Origin: Kumtagia sp963839725
Lineage (GTDB): Bacteria; Pseudomonadota; Alphaproteobacteria; Rhizobiales; Rhizobiaceae
NCBI GenBank assembly: GCA_963839725.1
Contig: CAWIWT010000043.1
Coordinates: 21,833 to 85,832, forward strand
Reading direction: 5' to 3'
Length of the DNA stretch: 64,000 bases
Of this stretch, positions 17,733 to 26,843 are shown one piece after another. Under the pieces are notes generated by a model that did no database searches, was not told where the DNA came from, and worked only from the letters and a program-made list of their open reading frames with translations. The translations under genes were made by a program, and so were the position numbers. Position 1 is the stretch's first letter; every line of letters starts with the position of its first letter.

Positions 17733-19286
17733 TCAGAGGTCGTGACCGGAATAGGAGCAATTGAACGACTTGTTGCAGAGCGGAAAGTCGGCGACGATGT
17801 TTCCCTCGATCGCAGCTTCGAGCAGCGGCCACTGAAACCACGACGGATCGCGCAGGTGGCACCGTTCGATCCGGCCGCCTTCGCCGATGCGCAGCCAGGC
17901 CAGAATGTCGCCCCGGAACCCTTCGACGAGCGCCATGCCTTCCCGCGTTTCATTTGCTGGCGCAACCTCGACGCGGACCGGACCGTCGGGCAGCCGTTGC
18001 AGGATTTGTTCGATCAGAGACAGGCTCTGCTCGACCTCACGGATGCGAATCCAGACACGGGCGTTCACATCGCCCTCCTGGAGGCGAGGCACATCGAAGG
18101 CGAGTTCATCATACGGTGGATAGCCGGGAGCCCGCCGCGCGTCGAAATCCCGTCCGGAGGCGCGGCCGACATAGCCGCCAGCTCCATACTGCCGGGCGAG
18201 TTCTGCCTTGAGCCGTCCGGTCGCGACGGTTCTGTCCTGCAGCGAGGCCGTGTTGTCGTAGAGTTCGACTAGGGCGGGAAAGCGCTGCCTGGTCTCGGCG
18301 ATCAGGGATTGGACCGCGGACGCCCCCTCACCGTTCAGATCGCTTGCCACGCCTCCCGGCACGATGCGGTCGCGCATCAAACGGTGGCCAAAGGCCGCAT
18401 CGCCCGCGCGCAACACACGTTCGCGCAGCACGCCGCAATGCGTATGCATGAGAGCGAAGGCGGCGTCGTTGCAGATGGCGCCGATGTCACCGAGATGGTT
18501 GGCGAGACGCTCGAGTTCGGCCATGAGCGCGCGCAGCCAGACCGCGCGAGACGGAACACCGACGTTCAGCGCCGCCTCGACCGCTCGGGCGAAGGCGAGA
18601 GAATAGGCTACGGTGCTGTCGCCGGAGGTTCGGCCCGCCAGTAAGGCCGCACGCGCGACGGGCGACCCAGCCATCAGGCCCTCTATGCCCTTATGCACAT
18701 ATCCGAGGCGCTCCTCCAGCCGAACAACCGTTTCGCCGCTGGCGGTGAAGCGAAAATGCCCCGGCTCGATGATGCCGGCATGCACAGGCCCGACCGGGAT
18801 CTGGTGCAGGCTCTCGCCTTCGGCGGGCAGGAATGGGTAGGGAGGCGCGGTCGCCGCTGGCATCTCGACGCGCGCTCCGAGCGGATGGCTAACGCCCCAT
18901 TGGCCATGATCAAGCCAGGGGCGGATGTCCGGCAACCCTTCCGGCACAAGCCCAAACAGGTCCGCCGCCGCGCGCTCAAGGCGCAATGCGGGCGGATGCA
19001 ACCGGCCGACGGATGGATAGCGGCCATCCGGGCATTCCAGACTGACAACGCCGAGATCTTGCGCCTCGCCGAGAAGCGCCATGTGGACGGCCTCCGGTTC
19101 ACCCCAGAGACCAAGTAGACTGCAGCGGCCTCCGGCCAGCTGTTCAGCTACGAGGTTCCAACCCTTCTGGGTTACGATGGCGCGCGTCCAAGGGAAGTGA
19201 TGGTTGACGCGACGGCCAGCCTGAATGATCTCAGTCAGAGCGAGCACGCTCCTTTTCTTCATCCGCTTCATGCCAGTCCGCTTCAT
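17733..19286 (-). CDS. hyfG: Hydrogenase-4-like large subunit (HyfG/NuoCD-like) lacking NiFe cysteines
   Basis: The start is the ATG overlapping the previous stop (ATGA), giving 517 residues. The N-terminal 165 residues are a NuoC-like domain and the rest is NuoD/hydrogenase large-subunit-like (PVGPVHAGIIEPGHFRF, RLEERLGYVHKGIEGLM). The N-terminal metal motif RxCGxC is RTSGDS here (R219 to S224), with Ser at both Cys positions. The C-terminal DPCxxC motif is replaced by DFPLCNKSFNC near residues 500-510. A NiFe centre is therefore very unlikely. This is the hallmark of energy-converting hydrogenase-related (Ehr) complexes, which resemble complex I in their membrane arm. The true electron donor and acceptor are unknown. 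Confidence 0.88.
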   Translation of the reverse strand: MKRTGMKRMKKRSVLALTEIIQAGRRVNHHFPWTRAIVTQKGWNLVAEQLAGGRCSLLGLWGEPEAVHMALLGEAQDLGVVSLECPDGRYPSVGRLHPPALRLERAAADLFGLVPEGLPDIRPWLDHGQWGVSHPLGARVEMPAATAPPYPFLPAEGESLHQIPVGPVHAGIIEPGHFRFTASGETVVRLEERLGYVHKGIEGLMAGSPVARAALLAGRTSGDSTVAYSLAFARAVEAALNVGVPSRAVWLRALMAELERLANHLGDIGAICNDAAFALMHTHCGVLRERVLRAGDAAFGHRLMRDRIVPGGVASDLNGEGASAVQSLIAETRQRFPALVELYDNTASLQDRTVATGRLKAELARQYGAGGYVGRASGRDFDARRAPGYPPYDELAFDVPRLQEGDVNARVWIRIREVEQSLSLIEQILQRLPDGPVRVEVAPANETREGMALVEGFRGDILAWLRIGEGGRIERCHLRDPSWFQWPLLEAAIEGNIVADFPLCNKSFNCSYSGHDL

Positions 19287-20734
19287 CCCAGGATGTCCGC
19301 GACGTGCTGGAACCACGCCACCAGAGGTGGCGGCAGGTAGACGCCGGCCGCAAACACCAGTGCCAGGTGGGAATACATAGGCACGTAGGATGCCTCAGCC
19401 GGCGCGGTGCTTCCGCGTGGCTCGCCGAAGGCGACGCCGGTCAATCGAAGCAGCAGGGCGCCGAAGGCGAGCAGAAGCCCGAACACCAGCGGGATCGCCA
19501 GAAGCGGTTGTCTTGCAAATGTCGAACTCACGACCAGGAATTCGCTCATGAAAATGCCAAGCGGCGGGAGGCCGGCGATGGCGACGACGCCGATGACAAG
19601 TGCCCAGCCCAGCCCGGGTTGGGTTTCCGTCAACCCCCTTATGTCGGCGATCTTCTGTGTACCCTTGACCTGCGCGATGTGGCCGACCGCGAAAAAAATC
19701 GCCGACTTGGTCAGGCTGTGCATCACCATGTGCAGCAGACCGGCGAAGTTGGCGAGCGGGCCACCCATGCCGAAAGCAAACACGATGATGCCCATGTGCT
19801 CGATCGAGGAGTATGCGAACAGGCGTTTGATGTCGCGGCGGCGGTAGAGCATGAAGGCCGCGAAAATGAGGGAGGTGAGCCCCATCGTGATCATCAGCGG
19901 CCCCGGCGCGATCGCGTCCGGGCTTGCGGCGAGCAAGAGCTTGAAGCGCAGCACCGCATAGAGCGCGACATTGAGCAGCAGGCCCGACAGCACCGCGGAG
20001 ATCGGCGTCGGGCCTTCGGCATGCGCGTCGGGCAGCCAGGCATGCAGGGGCGCAAGGCCGACCTTCGTCCCGTAACCGAGCAGCAGGAAGACGAAGGCGA
20101 CGTTGAGCAAGGCCGGGTCGAAACGCGCCGCCTGCTCGATCAGCACCGTCCAGACCATCGCATTCGTGCCCTCGCCGACGATCGGCTGGGCGGTCATGTA
20201 GACGAGGATGGTGCCGAAGAGTGCAAGCGCGATGCCGACGCTTCCCAGAATGAAATATTTCCAGGCCGCCTCCAGTGCTTCATGCGTGCGATAGATACCG
20301 ACCATGAGCACGGTGGTCAGCGTGGCGAGTTCGACCGCCACCCACATCAGGCCTATGTTGTTCGACACGAATGCGAGGTTCATGCCGAACATCATGACCT
20401 GGTACATCGCGTGATAGAATCGCAGGTTGAGCGCGGTCAAGCGGCCGGTCTCCAGCTCATGCGCGATGTAGGAAGCGCTGAACACGCTGGTCGTGAAACC
20501 GACGAATGTGTTGAGCACGATGAACACGATGTTGAGGTCATCGACCAGCAGATACTGCCCTGGTTGTGGCCGCTCGGTGATGAACAGCGAGAGGGCGGCG
20601 AGCAAGGTCAGAAAACTTGCGGCCACGTTCAGGCGCGCTGTCACCCGGTAGTTCGGCAATGCTGCCAGGAGAGCGGCAGCACCGATCGGTATCAGCAAAA
20701 TGGCAGCAACGGCATCGAAGGAGAACGCGGTCAT
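19283..20734 (-). CDS. hyfF: Proton-pumping membrane subunit (HyfF/NuoL-M-N-like)
   Basis: The start is the ATG in the ATGA overlap with the preceding gene (483 aa, MTAFSFDAVAAILLIPIG); a second ATG two codons upstream is possible. It is a many-helix antiporter-like subunit with the conserved VAVELATLTTVLMVG Glu, the KVGLAPLHAWLPDAHAEGPT loop with the pump Lys, and IKRLFAYSSIEHMG. It should move protons or sodium ions across the inner membrane in the complex. It overlaps both neighbours, which indicates tight co-translation. Confidence 0.9.
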   Translation of the reverse strand: MTAFSFDAVAAILLIPIGAAALLAALPNYRVTARLNVAASFLTLLAALSLFITERPQPGQYLLVDDLNIVFIVLNTFVGFTTSVFSASYIAHELETGRLTALNLRFYHAMYQVMMFGMNLAFVSNNIGLMWVAVELATLTTVLMVGIYRTHEALEAAWKYFILGSVGIALALFGTILVYMTAQPIVGEGTNAMVWTVLIEQAARFDPALLNVAFVFLLLGYGTKVGLAPLHAWLPDAHAEGPTPISAVLSGLLLNVALYAVLRFKLLLAASPDAIAPGPLMITMGLTSLIFAAFMLYRRRDIKRLFAYSSIEHMGIIVFAFGMGGPLANFAGLLHMVMHSLTKSAIFFAVGHIAQVKGTQKIADIRGLTETQPGLGWALVIGVVAIAGLPPLGIFMSEFLVVSSTFARQPLLAIPLVFGLLLAFGALLLRLTGVAFGEPRGSTAPAEASYVPMYSHLALVFAAGVYLPPPLVAWFQHVADILG

Positions 20735-21393
20735 CGGCATTCGCCCCGGTAGTCGTCGAGCGCGCCGAGATCCACGGAATCGAACCTCTCGCGGATGCGG
20801 AACAGAAAGACGCCGATGACGATAAAAGCGATCAGGATCGAAAAGGCGACGCTGATCTCGACGACCAGTGGCATCCCCTTGGCTCCCGTCGCCGCGAGGA
20901 CCAACCCGTTCTCCAGCGACATGAACCCGACAACCTGGCTGACGGCGTTCCGGCGGGTGACCATCACCAGCAGCCCCAACAATATTATCGACAGCGCGAA
21001 GGCCAGATCCTCGCGTGTCAGCGGATCGGCATCGTGAGTGACCCGCAGCATCAGAACCATGGACAGCGTCACCAGACCTATTCCGGCCAGCATGGTCGGG
21101 CCGATGCCAACAGCGGTCTCGATGTCGCGATGGATACCGAGCCTCTGAATGATGCGATGAAGCCCGACAGGAATGACGATCGCCTTGAAAACCAGAGCAA
21201 TCACCGCCGTCACGTAGAGATGGTGGGCGTCCTGAATGTAGGCCTGCCAAGCCACGGAGAGCGCCAGCACGACCGCATGAAGCGCAAAGACGTTGATCAG
21301 CGCGAAAAGCCGATCCTGATACAGCATCATGAAACTGACCAGCACCAGGCCGCCGGCCAGCAAATGAGCGACATCGAAGGTGAGGCCGTCCAT
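20731..21393 (-). CDS. hyfE: Membrane subunit HyfE-like (NuoK-related)
   Basis: The 220-residue protein is almost wholly hydrophobic, with about six to seven helices. It contains VVGFMSLENGLVLAATGAKGMP, typical of HyfE, in which a NuoK-like part carries a conserved Glu in a membrane helix. It starts at an ATG sharing one base with the preceding stop (TGATG) and overlaps the next gene. It belongs to the membrane arm of the complex. Confidence 0.88.
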   Translation of the reverse strand: MDGLTFDVAHLLAGGLVLVSFMMLYQDRLFALINVFALHAVVLALSVAWQAYIQDAHHLYVTAVIALVFKAIVIPVGLHRIIQRLGIHRDIETAVGIGPTMLAGIGLVTLSMVLMLRVTHDADPLTREDLAFALSIILLGLLVMVTRRNAVSQVVGFMSLENGLVLAATGAKGMPLVVEISVAFSILIAFIVIGVFLFRIRERFDSVDLGALDDYRGECR

Positions 21394-22349
21394 CAGAGGC
21401 TCCGCGAGACGAACAGCAGCAGCGTACCGAGCAGCGCCAGCATCAGTGCTGCCCCGAGGAAATCCGGAACGCGGAAGACGCGCATCTTGGCGATGGCGGT
21501 CTCGAACAGCGCGAGAAGAATACCGCAGGCGGCGAGCTTGCCGAGATAGGTGACGAGGCCCAGGACAAAGGAACCCGGCCCCGCCCCGGCTGCCGCCAGC
21601 CCCCAGGGCAGGAACACGCAGGAAACCAGCGAGACGTAGAGCAGCAGCTTCAGGAAGGTGGCGAACTCGATCATCGCCAGGTGGCGACCGGAATATTCCA
21701 GGATCATCGCCTCGTGAACCATGGTGAGTTCCAGGTGGGTCGCCGGATTATCCACTGGTATGCGGCCGTTTTCGGCGATCGCCACCATAACGAGCGCAAT
21801 GAGCGCCATCCCGAGCGATACCCGCAGGCCGACTTCCGACGAGCTCATGAAAGCGGCAACCGTGGAAAGTTGAGTCGCCCCGGCGACGAGCGCGAGGCTG
21901 AACACGATCAACAGCATGGCGGGTTCGGCCAGCGAGGCGATCATTACCTCACGGCTGGATCCTATGCCACCGAAGCTCGTGCCGACATCCATCCCCGCCA
22001 GCGCCAGGAAGAATCGCGCGCTTCCGAGCAGCGCGACAATGGCTATGAGGTCGGCCGTCCAACTGAATTTGAGACCCGCAGCGAATGTCGGAATGAGCGC
22101 CGCACCAACCCAGGTCGCGGCGAAGATCAGATAGGGCGTGACGCGAAACAGCCAGGATGCGTTGTCGGCGAGCACGACCTCCTTGCGCATGAGCCGCAGG
22201 AGGTCGCGATACGGCTGGATCAGGGAAGGCCCCTGGCGCCGCAGCAGCCTCGCCTTCACCTTGCGTACGAAGCCGGTCAAGAGCGGCGCCAGCAAGAGCA
22301 CCAGCAGCATCTGTGCGCCCTGGGTAACCAGATCGAGGATCAGGGCCAT
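21393..22349 (-). CDS. hyfC: Membrane subunit HyfC/NuoH-like
   Basis: The start at ATG 22349 gives MALILDLVTQGAQMLLVLLL and a 318-residue protein with about eight helices. Conserved loop features of the NuoH/HyfC family are visible: RRQGPSLIQPYRDLLRLMRK near the N-terminus, FGGIGSSREVMIASLAEP, and GRIPVDNPATHLELTMVHEA (the acidic quinone-chamber-like region) followed by MILEYSGRHLAMIE. This subunit links the soluble arm to the pumping modules. It overlaps HyfB by ten bases. Confidence 0.9.
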   Translation of the reverse strand: MALILDLVTQGAQMLLVLLLAPLLTGFVRKVKARLLRRQGPSLIQPYRDLLRLMRKEVVLADNASWLFRVTPYLIFAATWVGAALIPTFAAGLKFSWTADLIAIVALLGSARFFLALAGMDVGTSFGGIGSSREVMIASLAEPAMLLIVFSLALVAGATQLSTVAAFMSSSEVGLRVSLGMALIALVMVAIAENGRIPVDNPATHLELTMVHEAMILEYSGRHLAMIEFATFLKLLLYVSLVSCVFLPWGLAAAGAGPGSFVLGLVTYLGKLAACGILLALFETAIAKMRVFRVPDFLGAALMLALLGTLLLFVSRSL

Positions 22350-24358
22350 AGTGCGAGCACCAGAAGCAAAGCGACAAGAAAGAGAAAGACGAGGGTCAGG
22401 TAACGGCGGATCGTCAGGAATTGCAGATGGTTCAGCCTCTCCGTGGCAAAATCGACGGCTCCGGCAATCGGCTGGTAGAATGTCTCCCAGATCGGATCGT
22501 GCATTTCGACATGCAGGCGCGCCGCGTCCGTCGCGCCGGGCGGCGGCATCTCCACCTTTTCCACAGCACGGAATGCGAACGTGCCGAAGACGCGGCGAAT
22601 GGGCTGCGCGAAGCTGACGGCGGTATATTGCGCGGATGAAACCACATCCGGAAAACCGCAGCCCCAGGCGGGACCCCGCCGCAATGCCCGCGAGGCGAAG
22701 CGGTGAATGACGAACGCCGCGAGCGATGCCGAGATCGCGATGAACATGAACACCAGCAGGCCGTTGTATGAACTGCGGCTTTCGGCGATCGGCACGATCG
22801 ACAGCCAGGGTACGGCCGCCTGCACCGGCATGCGGCTGCCGAGAAGTGAGATCGTCACCGGCGACAGGCCGTCGATTACGAGACCCGGCAGGATGCCGGC
22901 AAGTAGGCAAAGCGTCGCGAGAATGAACATCGCCACCAGCGAATAGCGATCGACCTCATGTGTCTGCTCCACCGCCGCAGTGCGTGGCCGACCGAGGAAC
23001 ATGATCCCGAATGCCTTGACGAAGCAGGCCGCCGCCAGCGCCGCCGAAAGCGCCAGCAGGCCGCCGATAGCGGGCACCATGACCTTGAGCCCCCATTGCG
23101 GCAGGTCGGGGCTTTGCAGAATGGCCTGGAAGGCGAGCCATTCGGAAACGAACCCGTTGAAGGGCGGGAGCGCCGAGATCGCGACGCAGCCGACGAGAAA
23201 GACGAAGCTGGTGAAGGGCATGCGGTGGACGAGACCGCCAAGCTTCTCCATGTTGCGCTCGCCGGTCGCCGTCAGGACGGCCCCCGCGCCGAAAAACAGC
23301 AGGCTCTTGAAAAAGGAGTGATTGAGGACGTGGAACAGCGCGGCGGTCAACGCCAATGCCGCGGCCAGTCCCATCGCGTTGGCCTGAAAGGCGAGCGCGA
23401 GACCAAGGCTGACGAAAATGACGCCGATGTTTTCGATCGTGCTGTAGGCGAGGAGACGCTTGATGTCCTTTTCCATCAAGGCGTAGAGGATTCCCAAAAC
23501 AGCCGTGAGGCCGCCGAGGAAAAGCACGACGACGCCCGACCACCATGCCGGCGGGCCGGCAAGGTCGAAGATCACTCGGATGAAACCGTAGACGGCGACC
23601 TTGGTCATGACGCCGCTCATAAGGGCCGAAACATGGCTCGGTGCTGCCGGATGAGCGAGCGGTAGCCAGACATGCAGGGGGACGAGACCGGCCTTGGAAC
23701 CCGCGCCAAGCAGCATGAGAGCCAGGACGGCGGTGGCGACGAGCGGGACGGGCTCGGCGGCGCGCATTGCGTCGAACGTATAGTTTCCGCCTGGTCCGGC
23801 CAGCAGGCCGAAAGCCAGCAGCAGTGCCAGCGTGCCGAAGCTCGCCATCACCAGATAAATGTAGCCCGCCCTCGTATTGTCCTGTTCGCGATGGTGGGCC
23901 ATGACGAGCGCCCATGAGGCAAGCGACATGAATTCCCAGGAAAGCAGGAACGTGAACGCGTCGTCGGCCAGCACGACGAGATTCATTCCCGCGAGGAAGG
24001 TGGGGAAGAATGGCAGCACCCTGTGTGGCGCGGGTTCGTGATCGCCATATCCAAGGCCGTAGAGGCTGGCCACGGCGCCGCCGAGATTGACGACTACAAG
24101 AAAAAACGTCGACAGCGCATCCAGGCGGAAATGAGCGCCGATCCACGGTAGTCCGAGCGGCAGTGTGACCGCCGATATGGAAGCCGGGTCGGCTGCAAGG
24201 CGGCTCACGACGGCCAAGAACATAACGGTCGAAATGCCGAGGGTAGAGTGATAGATCAGAGGCGTCGCCGCCCCGCGCCAGCTGACGGCAACCGCAATGA
24301 CCGCGGTTCCCAAGAGTGTGGCGACACCCCACAACAGGATCGCGACACCCGAAATCAC
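22340..24358 (-). CDS. hyfB: Proton-pumping membrane subunit (HyfB/NuoL-like)
   Basis: The 672-residue protein starts at a GTG overlapping the regulator's stop (GTGA). It has about 16 hydrophobic helices and the antiporter-like landmarks FLLSWEFMSLASWALVM (Glu), AGSKAGLVPLHVWLPLAHPA (Lys) and IKRLLAYSTIENIG. The C-terminal extension after residue 560 includes a soluble loop (WGCGFPDVVSSAQYT) typical of HyfB. It is the largest membrane subunit and the first structural gene. Confidence 0.92.
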   Translation of the reverse strand: MISGVAILLWGVATLLGTAVIAVAVSWRGAATPLIYHSTLGISTVMFLAVVSRLAADPASISAVTLPLGLPWIGAHFRLDALSTFFLVVVNLGGAVASLYGLGYGDHEPAPHRVLPFFPTFLAGMNLVVLADDAFTFLLSWEFMSLASWALVMAHHREQDNTRAGYIYLVMASFGTLALLLAFGLLAGPGGNYTFDAMRAAEPVPLVATAVLALMLLGAGSKAGLVPLHVWLPLAHPAAPSHVSALMSGVMTKVAVYGFIRVIFDLAGPPAWWSGVVVLFLGGLTAVLGILYALMEKDIKRLLAYSTIENIGVIFVSLGLALAFQANAMGLAAALALTAALFHVLNHSFFKSLLFFGAGAVLTATGERNMEKLGGLVHRMPFTSFVFLVGCVAISALPPFNGFVSEWLAFQAILQSPDLPQWGLKVMVPAIGGLLALSAALAAACFVKAFGIMFLGRPRTAAVEQTHEVDRYSLVAMFILATLCLLAGILPGLVIDGLSPVTISLLGSRMPVQAAVPWLSIVPIAESRSSYNGLLVFMFIAISASLAAFVIHRFASRALRRGPAWGCGFPDVVSSAQYTAVSFAQPIRRVFGTFAFRAVEKVEMPPPGATDAARLHVEMHDPIWETFYQPIAGAVDFATERLNHLQFLTIRRYLTLVFLFLVALLLVLALWP

Positions 24359-24759
24359 GCCGCCGTCCTCCCGCTGACCTCGGCCTCTGCATTGTCGTCG
24401 CCAAGAATCCTGGCGGGGTCGAAGCCCGCCTTCAGTCGCACGCCACGCCCGCCGGTGACGCTGGCCGCGCCCTCCGTGATCAATTCGATACCGGCAACAT
24501 CAAGCGCTCCAATCAACTTCATAAGGGAGTCGACGTTGCCTCGGATGATCGCCTCGCTGGCCTCCATGCGCTGGATGGTCGGCAACGAAAGGCCGGACAA
24601 CTCGGCGAGCCTGCGCTGGTCGATGCCGAGCAGCGCCCTTGCGGCGCGCAATTGGGGAGCTGTTATCAAAGGTCGCCGTTGTCCGCTTTGAGACGTAAGG
24701 TCTTCTCGCTGCAGCATATGTTGAAATGTGCCATCGTCAACTACTGATGTGTGGGCCAT
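24355..24759 (-). CDS. XRE-family transcriptional regulator heading the Hyf-like operon
   Basis: The start at ATG 24759 gives MAHTSVVDDGTFQHMLQ and a 134-residue protein. A helix-turn-helix of the XRE/Cro type spans about residues 36-75 (APQLRAARALLGIDQRRLAE then LSGLSLPTIQRMEAS). The C-terminal half (MKLIGALDVAGIELITEG then GRGVRL) is common in small rhizobial XRE regulators. Its stop overlaps the hyfB start, so it is co-transcribed and may control the operon itself. Alternative starts exist upstream (frame open to 24903) and at the internal Met15. Confidence 0.82.
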   Translation of the reverse strand: MAHTSVVDDGTFQHMLQREDLTSQSGQRRPLITAPQLRAARALLGIDQRRLAELSGLSLPTIQRMEASEAIIRGNVDSLMKLIGALDVAGIELITEGAASVTGGRGVRLKAGFDPARILGDDNAEAEVSGRTAA

Positions 24760-25355
24760 CGCTATCGTGCGGCGTCCAAGCCGTTGCGATCTAAAAAGGC
24801 GACAGTGGCAAACCGCCAGCACCGAGCAAGGTGCATTTGAGACTGACGTCAATTGACAAAACCGAACGTTGCTCGGGACACAGTGGGGCTTTTTCAAAGA
24901 CAAACGAGAAATGGCAGGCCAATGATCTTCCGCGACTAGTGAATGACTGCCGCGGATTGGAGTTGCCCTTCACATACTTAAAGGTCCGCAACCGGTTCAG
25001 CTCCCGACCTCTGGTATCGTCATTGCGAAGGTCAGTAACGGGACCCCAAAGCAGACGGTTGCCAGGCCTCTCGGAAGGTTCGGAAAGGGCGCACGACCAC
25101 TGAGGAGATCGGTCCGCCAAATTCCCGTTTTCTCCGCCTCGACAGCCTGCTGCCCCAGGAACAGTCAGCGAGATCTCGCTGTCGCGGGTTACTTCGCGTG
25201 CCTCGGCCGTGACGTGCTGCGCTGCGCGGGGTACTATCGAATTAAAGGGTGCAGGCATCATGCGCCGGCGCCGAATTCAGCGGCCATCGAGCGGCAATTG
25301 ATCAAGCTCGGCGAGGACACCAAAGCGCAATTCGTCCAGACTCGGAGGGGACCAT
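24760..25355. other. Intergenic stretch between two divergent genes
   Basis: About 600 bases between the start of the XRE regulator (minus) and the polysaccharide lyase-like gene (plus). The promoters for both should lie here, but I saw no convincing operator palindrome. ORFs on both strands overlap one another and are not familiar. Confidence 0.4.
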
Positions 25356-26456
25356 ATGAACTGCTGGAGGACGATTCTTTGCCTGTACATTGTCGTGCCC
25401 GGGCCCACTTCGGCCGGTGATGCGTGGTTGGACGACTTTTCGACGTCAGAACTAGATCGCGGCCTGTGGTGTCCCTGCCAGATAAATATGAACAGGGCCC
25501 CGGTTGAGTTTCTGCACGATCCCGATGATGCGGCCAATCAATATGCACGGATCACGGTCGACATCAATTCGCTCGGCGGCAATGTGTGCCGCAAGGCGGC
25601 GCCGGACGACGAATGTGGAAAACCCATCTCGGCATTCTCACTATCTCCTGACCGGCCTCGTGCAGTCGAAGAACCGGATGCGCCGAAGCTCCTTGCGCCA
25701 AGTTTCATCGATGAACCAAGAATGGCTCGGGTGGCGGCCATCGACACAAATGGAGACCCCTACTGTGACAGCGCAATTATCGAAAAGGCGATAGCAGCGG
25801 GCGAGGAAGGACGATGCATCCAGCGACAGGAACTGCGCTTTCAATCACAGTACACCCATCCCGCCGACGAGCCATTCACTTACAAGCTACGTTTCCGCAT
25901 GCCGGCATTTATTCAGGACACGAAGAACTCGGTCCGTTGGGTGACCGCGCAGTGGAAACAAGAGCCTATCAGCCCCGCCTACAACGACCCCAGTCCGGTG
26001 TTGGCCCAACGCTTCGACGACGGCGTGCTGCATGTGACCGTTCAAGACGAAGATTGCCGGTGCCGAGTGGCGTCTGCACCGATGCCTGACGGCTCAATCT
26101 GGCCTGCCAGATCCGAGGTTGCACATGACTGCATATCAACTCGGTTAGGCGATCCTGAGAACACAGCGTGCACACCGCACCTTTCTCTCGAATACGGTGC
26201 GGATCCCGTTCTGCCCTCTGCGCGCGGAGCGTGGGTGGACATGCAATACAGGGTGCAGATGAGTCGGTCGAAGACCGCAGCAATCGAGATCTATGCTAAT
26301 GGCCGATTCATCGTGAGGGTCACCGGAAAGATCGGCTATGAACCGGCGCCCGGCAAGATATCGCTGACCAAATTCAAGATCGGCCACTATCGCGATTACC
26401 TGCCTTCTGTCGATACCATGGACATCGACCGGGTTGAGGTTGAGCGGTCCGACTAG
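25356..26456 (+). CDS. Secreted polysaccharide lyase-like protein
   Basis: The 366-residue protein begins with a Sec signal peptide (MNCWRTILCLYIVVPGPTSAG, cleavage near residue 21) after a GGAGGGG ribosome site. The body is beta-rich; the C-terminal part YANGRFIVRVTGKIG and KISLTKFKIGHYRDYLPS resembles heparin lyase I/alginate lyase-type jelly-roll folds (Polysacc_lyase). Eleven or more Cys suggest disulfides. The likely role is periplasmic or extracellular cleavage of an acidic polysaccharide; the substrate cannot be read from sequence. It stands alone on the plus strand. Confidence 0.65.
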   Translation: MNCWRTILCLYIVVPGPTSAGDAWLDDFSTSELDRGLWCPCQINMNRAPVEFLHDPDDAANQYARITVDINSLGGNVCRKAAPDDECGKPISAFSLSPDRPRAVEEPDAPKLLAPSFIDEPRMARVAAIDTNGDPYCDSAIIEKAIAAGEEGRCIQRQELRFQSQYTHPADEPFTYKLRFRMPAFIQDTKNSVRWVTAQWKQEPISPAYNDPSPVLAQRFDDGVLHVTVQDEDCRCRVASAPMPDGSIWPARSEVAHDCISTRLGDPENTACTPHLSLEYGADPVLPSARGAWVDMQYRVQMSRSKTAAIEIYANGRFIVRVTGKIGYEPAPGKISLTKFKIGHYRDYLPSVDTMDIDRVEVERSD

Positions 26457-26843
26457 CCTGCCGGCTCTTGGCCCTCAACGCCTGAGGAAGGCTTTCGAAA
26501 GAGAGGCATACGGTAAAGATATTCGTGCGCCCTGGTCACTGAGCCGTACTATTCGTCCATGGCGGACCGGAAGGATGCCCGTCGCGTCTGCTTTTGCGCT
26601 TTCGGACAGGCACTTTGAAGGGCTGCAAGGCGGCGCATTGCAGCCGCGCGTGAGTTCGTGTTTTGCAGCGTCAACTTGCAGTTTAATCGCGCATAGCTCC
26701 TTCCCACCACCTCGCTAGCTCACTGGATCGAAGTACGAGGGGCTGAATTGGATTGCATTTGTCTTGATGGCTTCGAATGCCATTGGATCCGAAGTTTATA
26801 TAATTTCTTGTCGCATCAGCCCGAGCAGCACTAAAAGGGTTGC
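26457..26843. other. Intergenic stretch, no gene recognised
   Basis: About 390 bases between the lyase-like gene and the DUF4239 gene. The 3' half is A/T-rich and probably holds the promoter of the next gene. No repeat or hairpin stood out. Confidence 0.35.

Noticed and set aside
17733..19286. Calling the HyfG-like protein an active NiFe hydrogenase large subunit
   Set aside because: Both Cys of the N-terminal metal motif are Ser and the C-terminal CxxC is not formed, so a NiFe centre cannot be supported.
19304..20752. A 482-codon plus-strand ORF over hyfF
   Set aside because: Its composition (many D, R, Q, H) is that of an antisense shadow of hydrophobic coding sequence.
22956..24404. A 482-codon minus-strand ORF overlapping hyfB
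   Set aside because: It is Arg- and Pro-rich and out of phase with the clear 672-residue HyfB protein, so it is a shadow of high-GC coding sequence.
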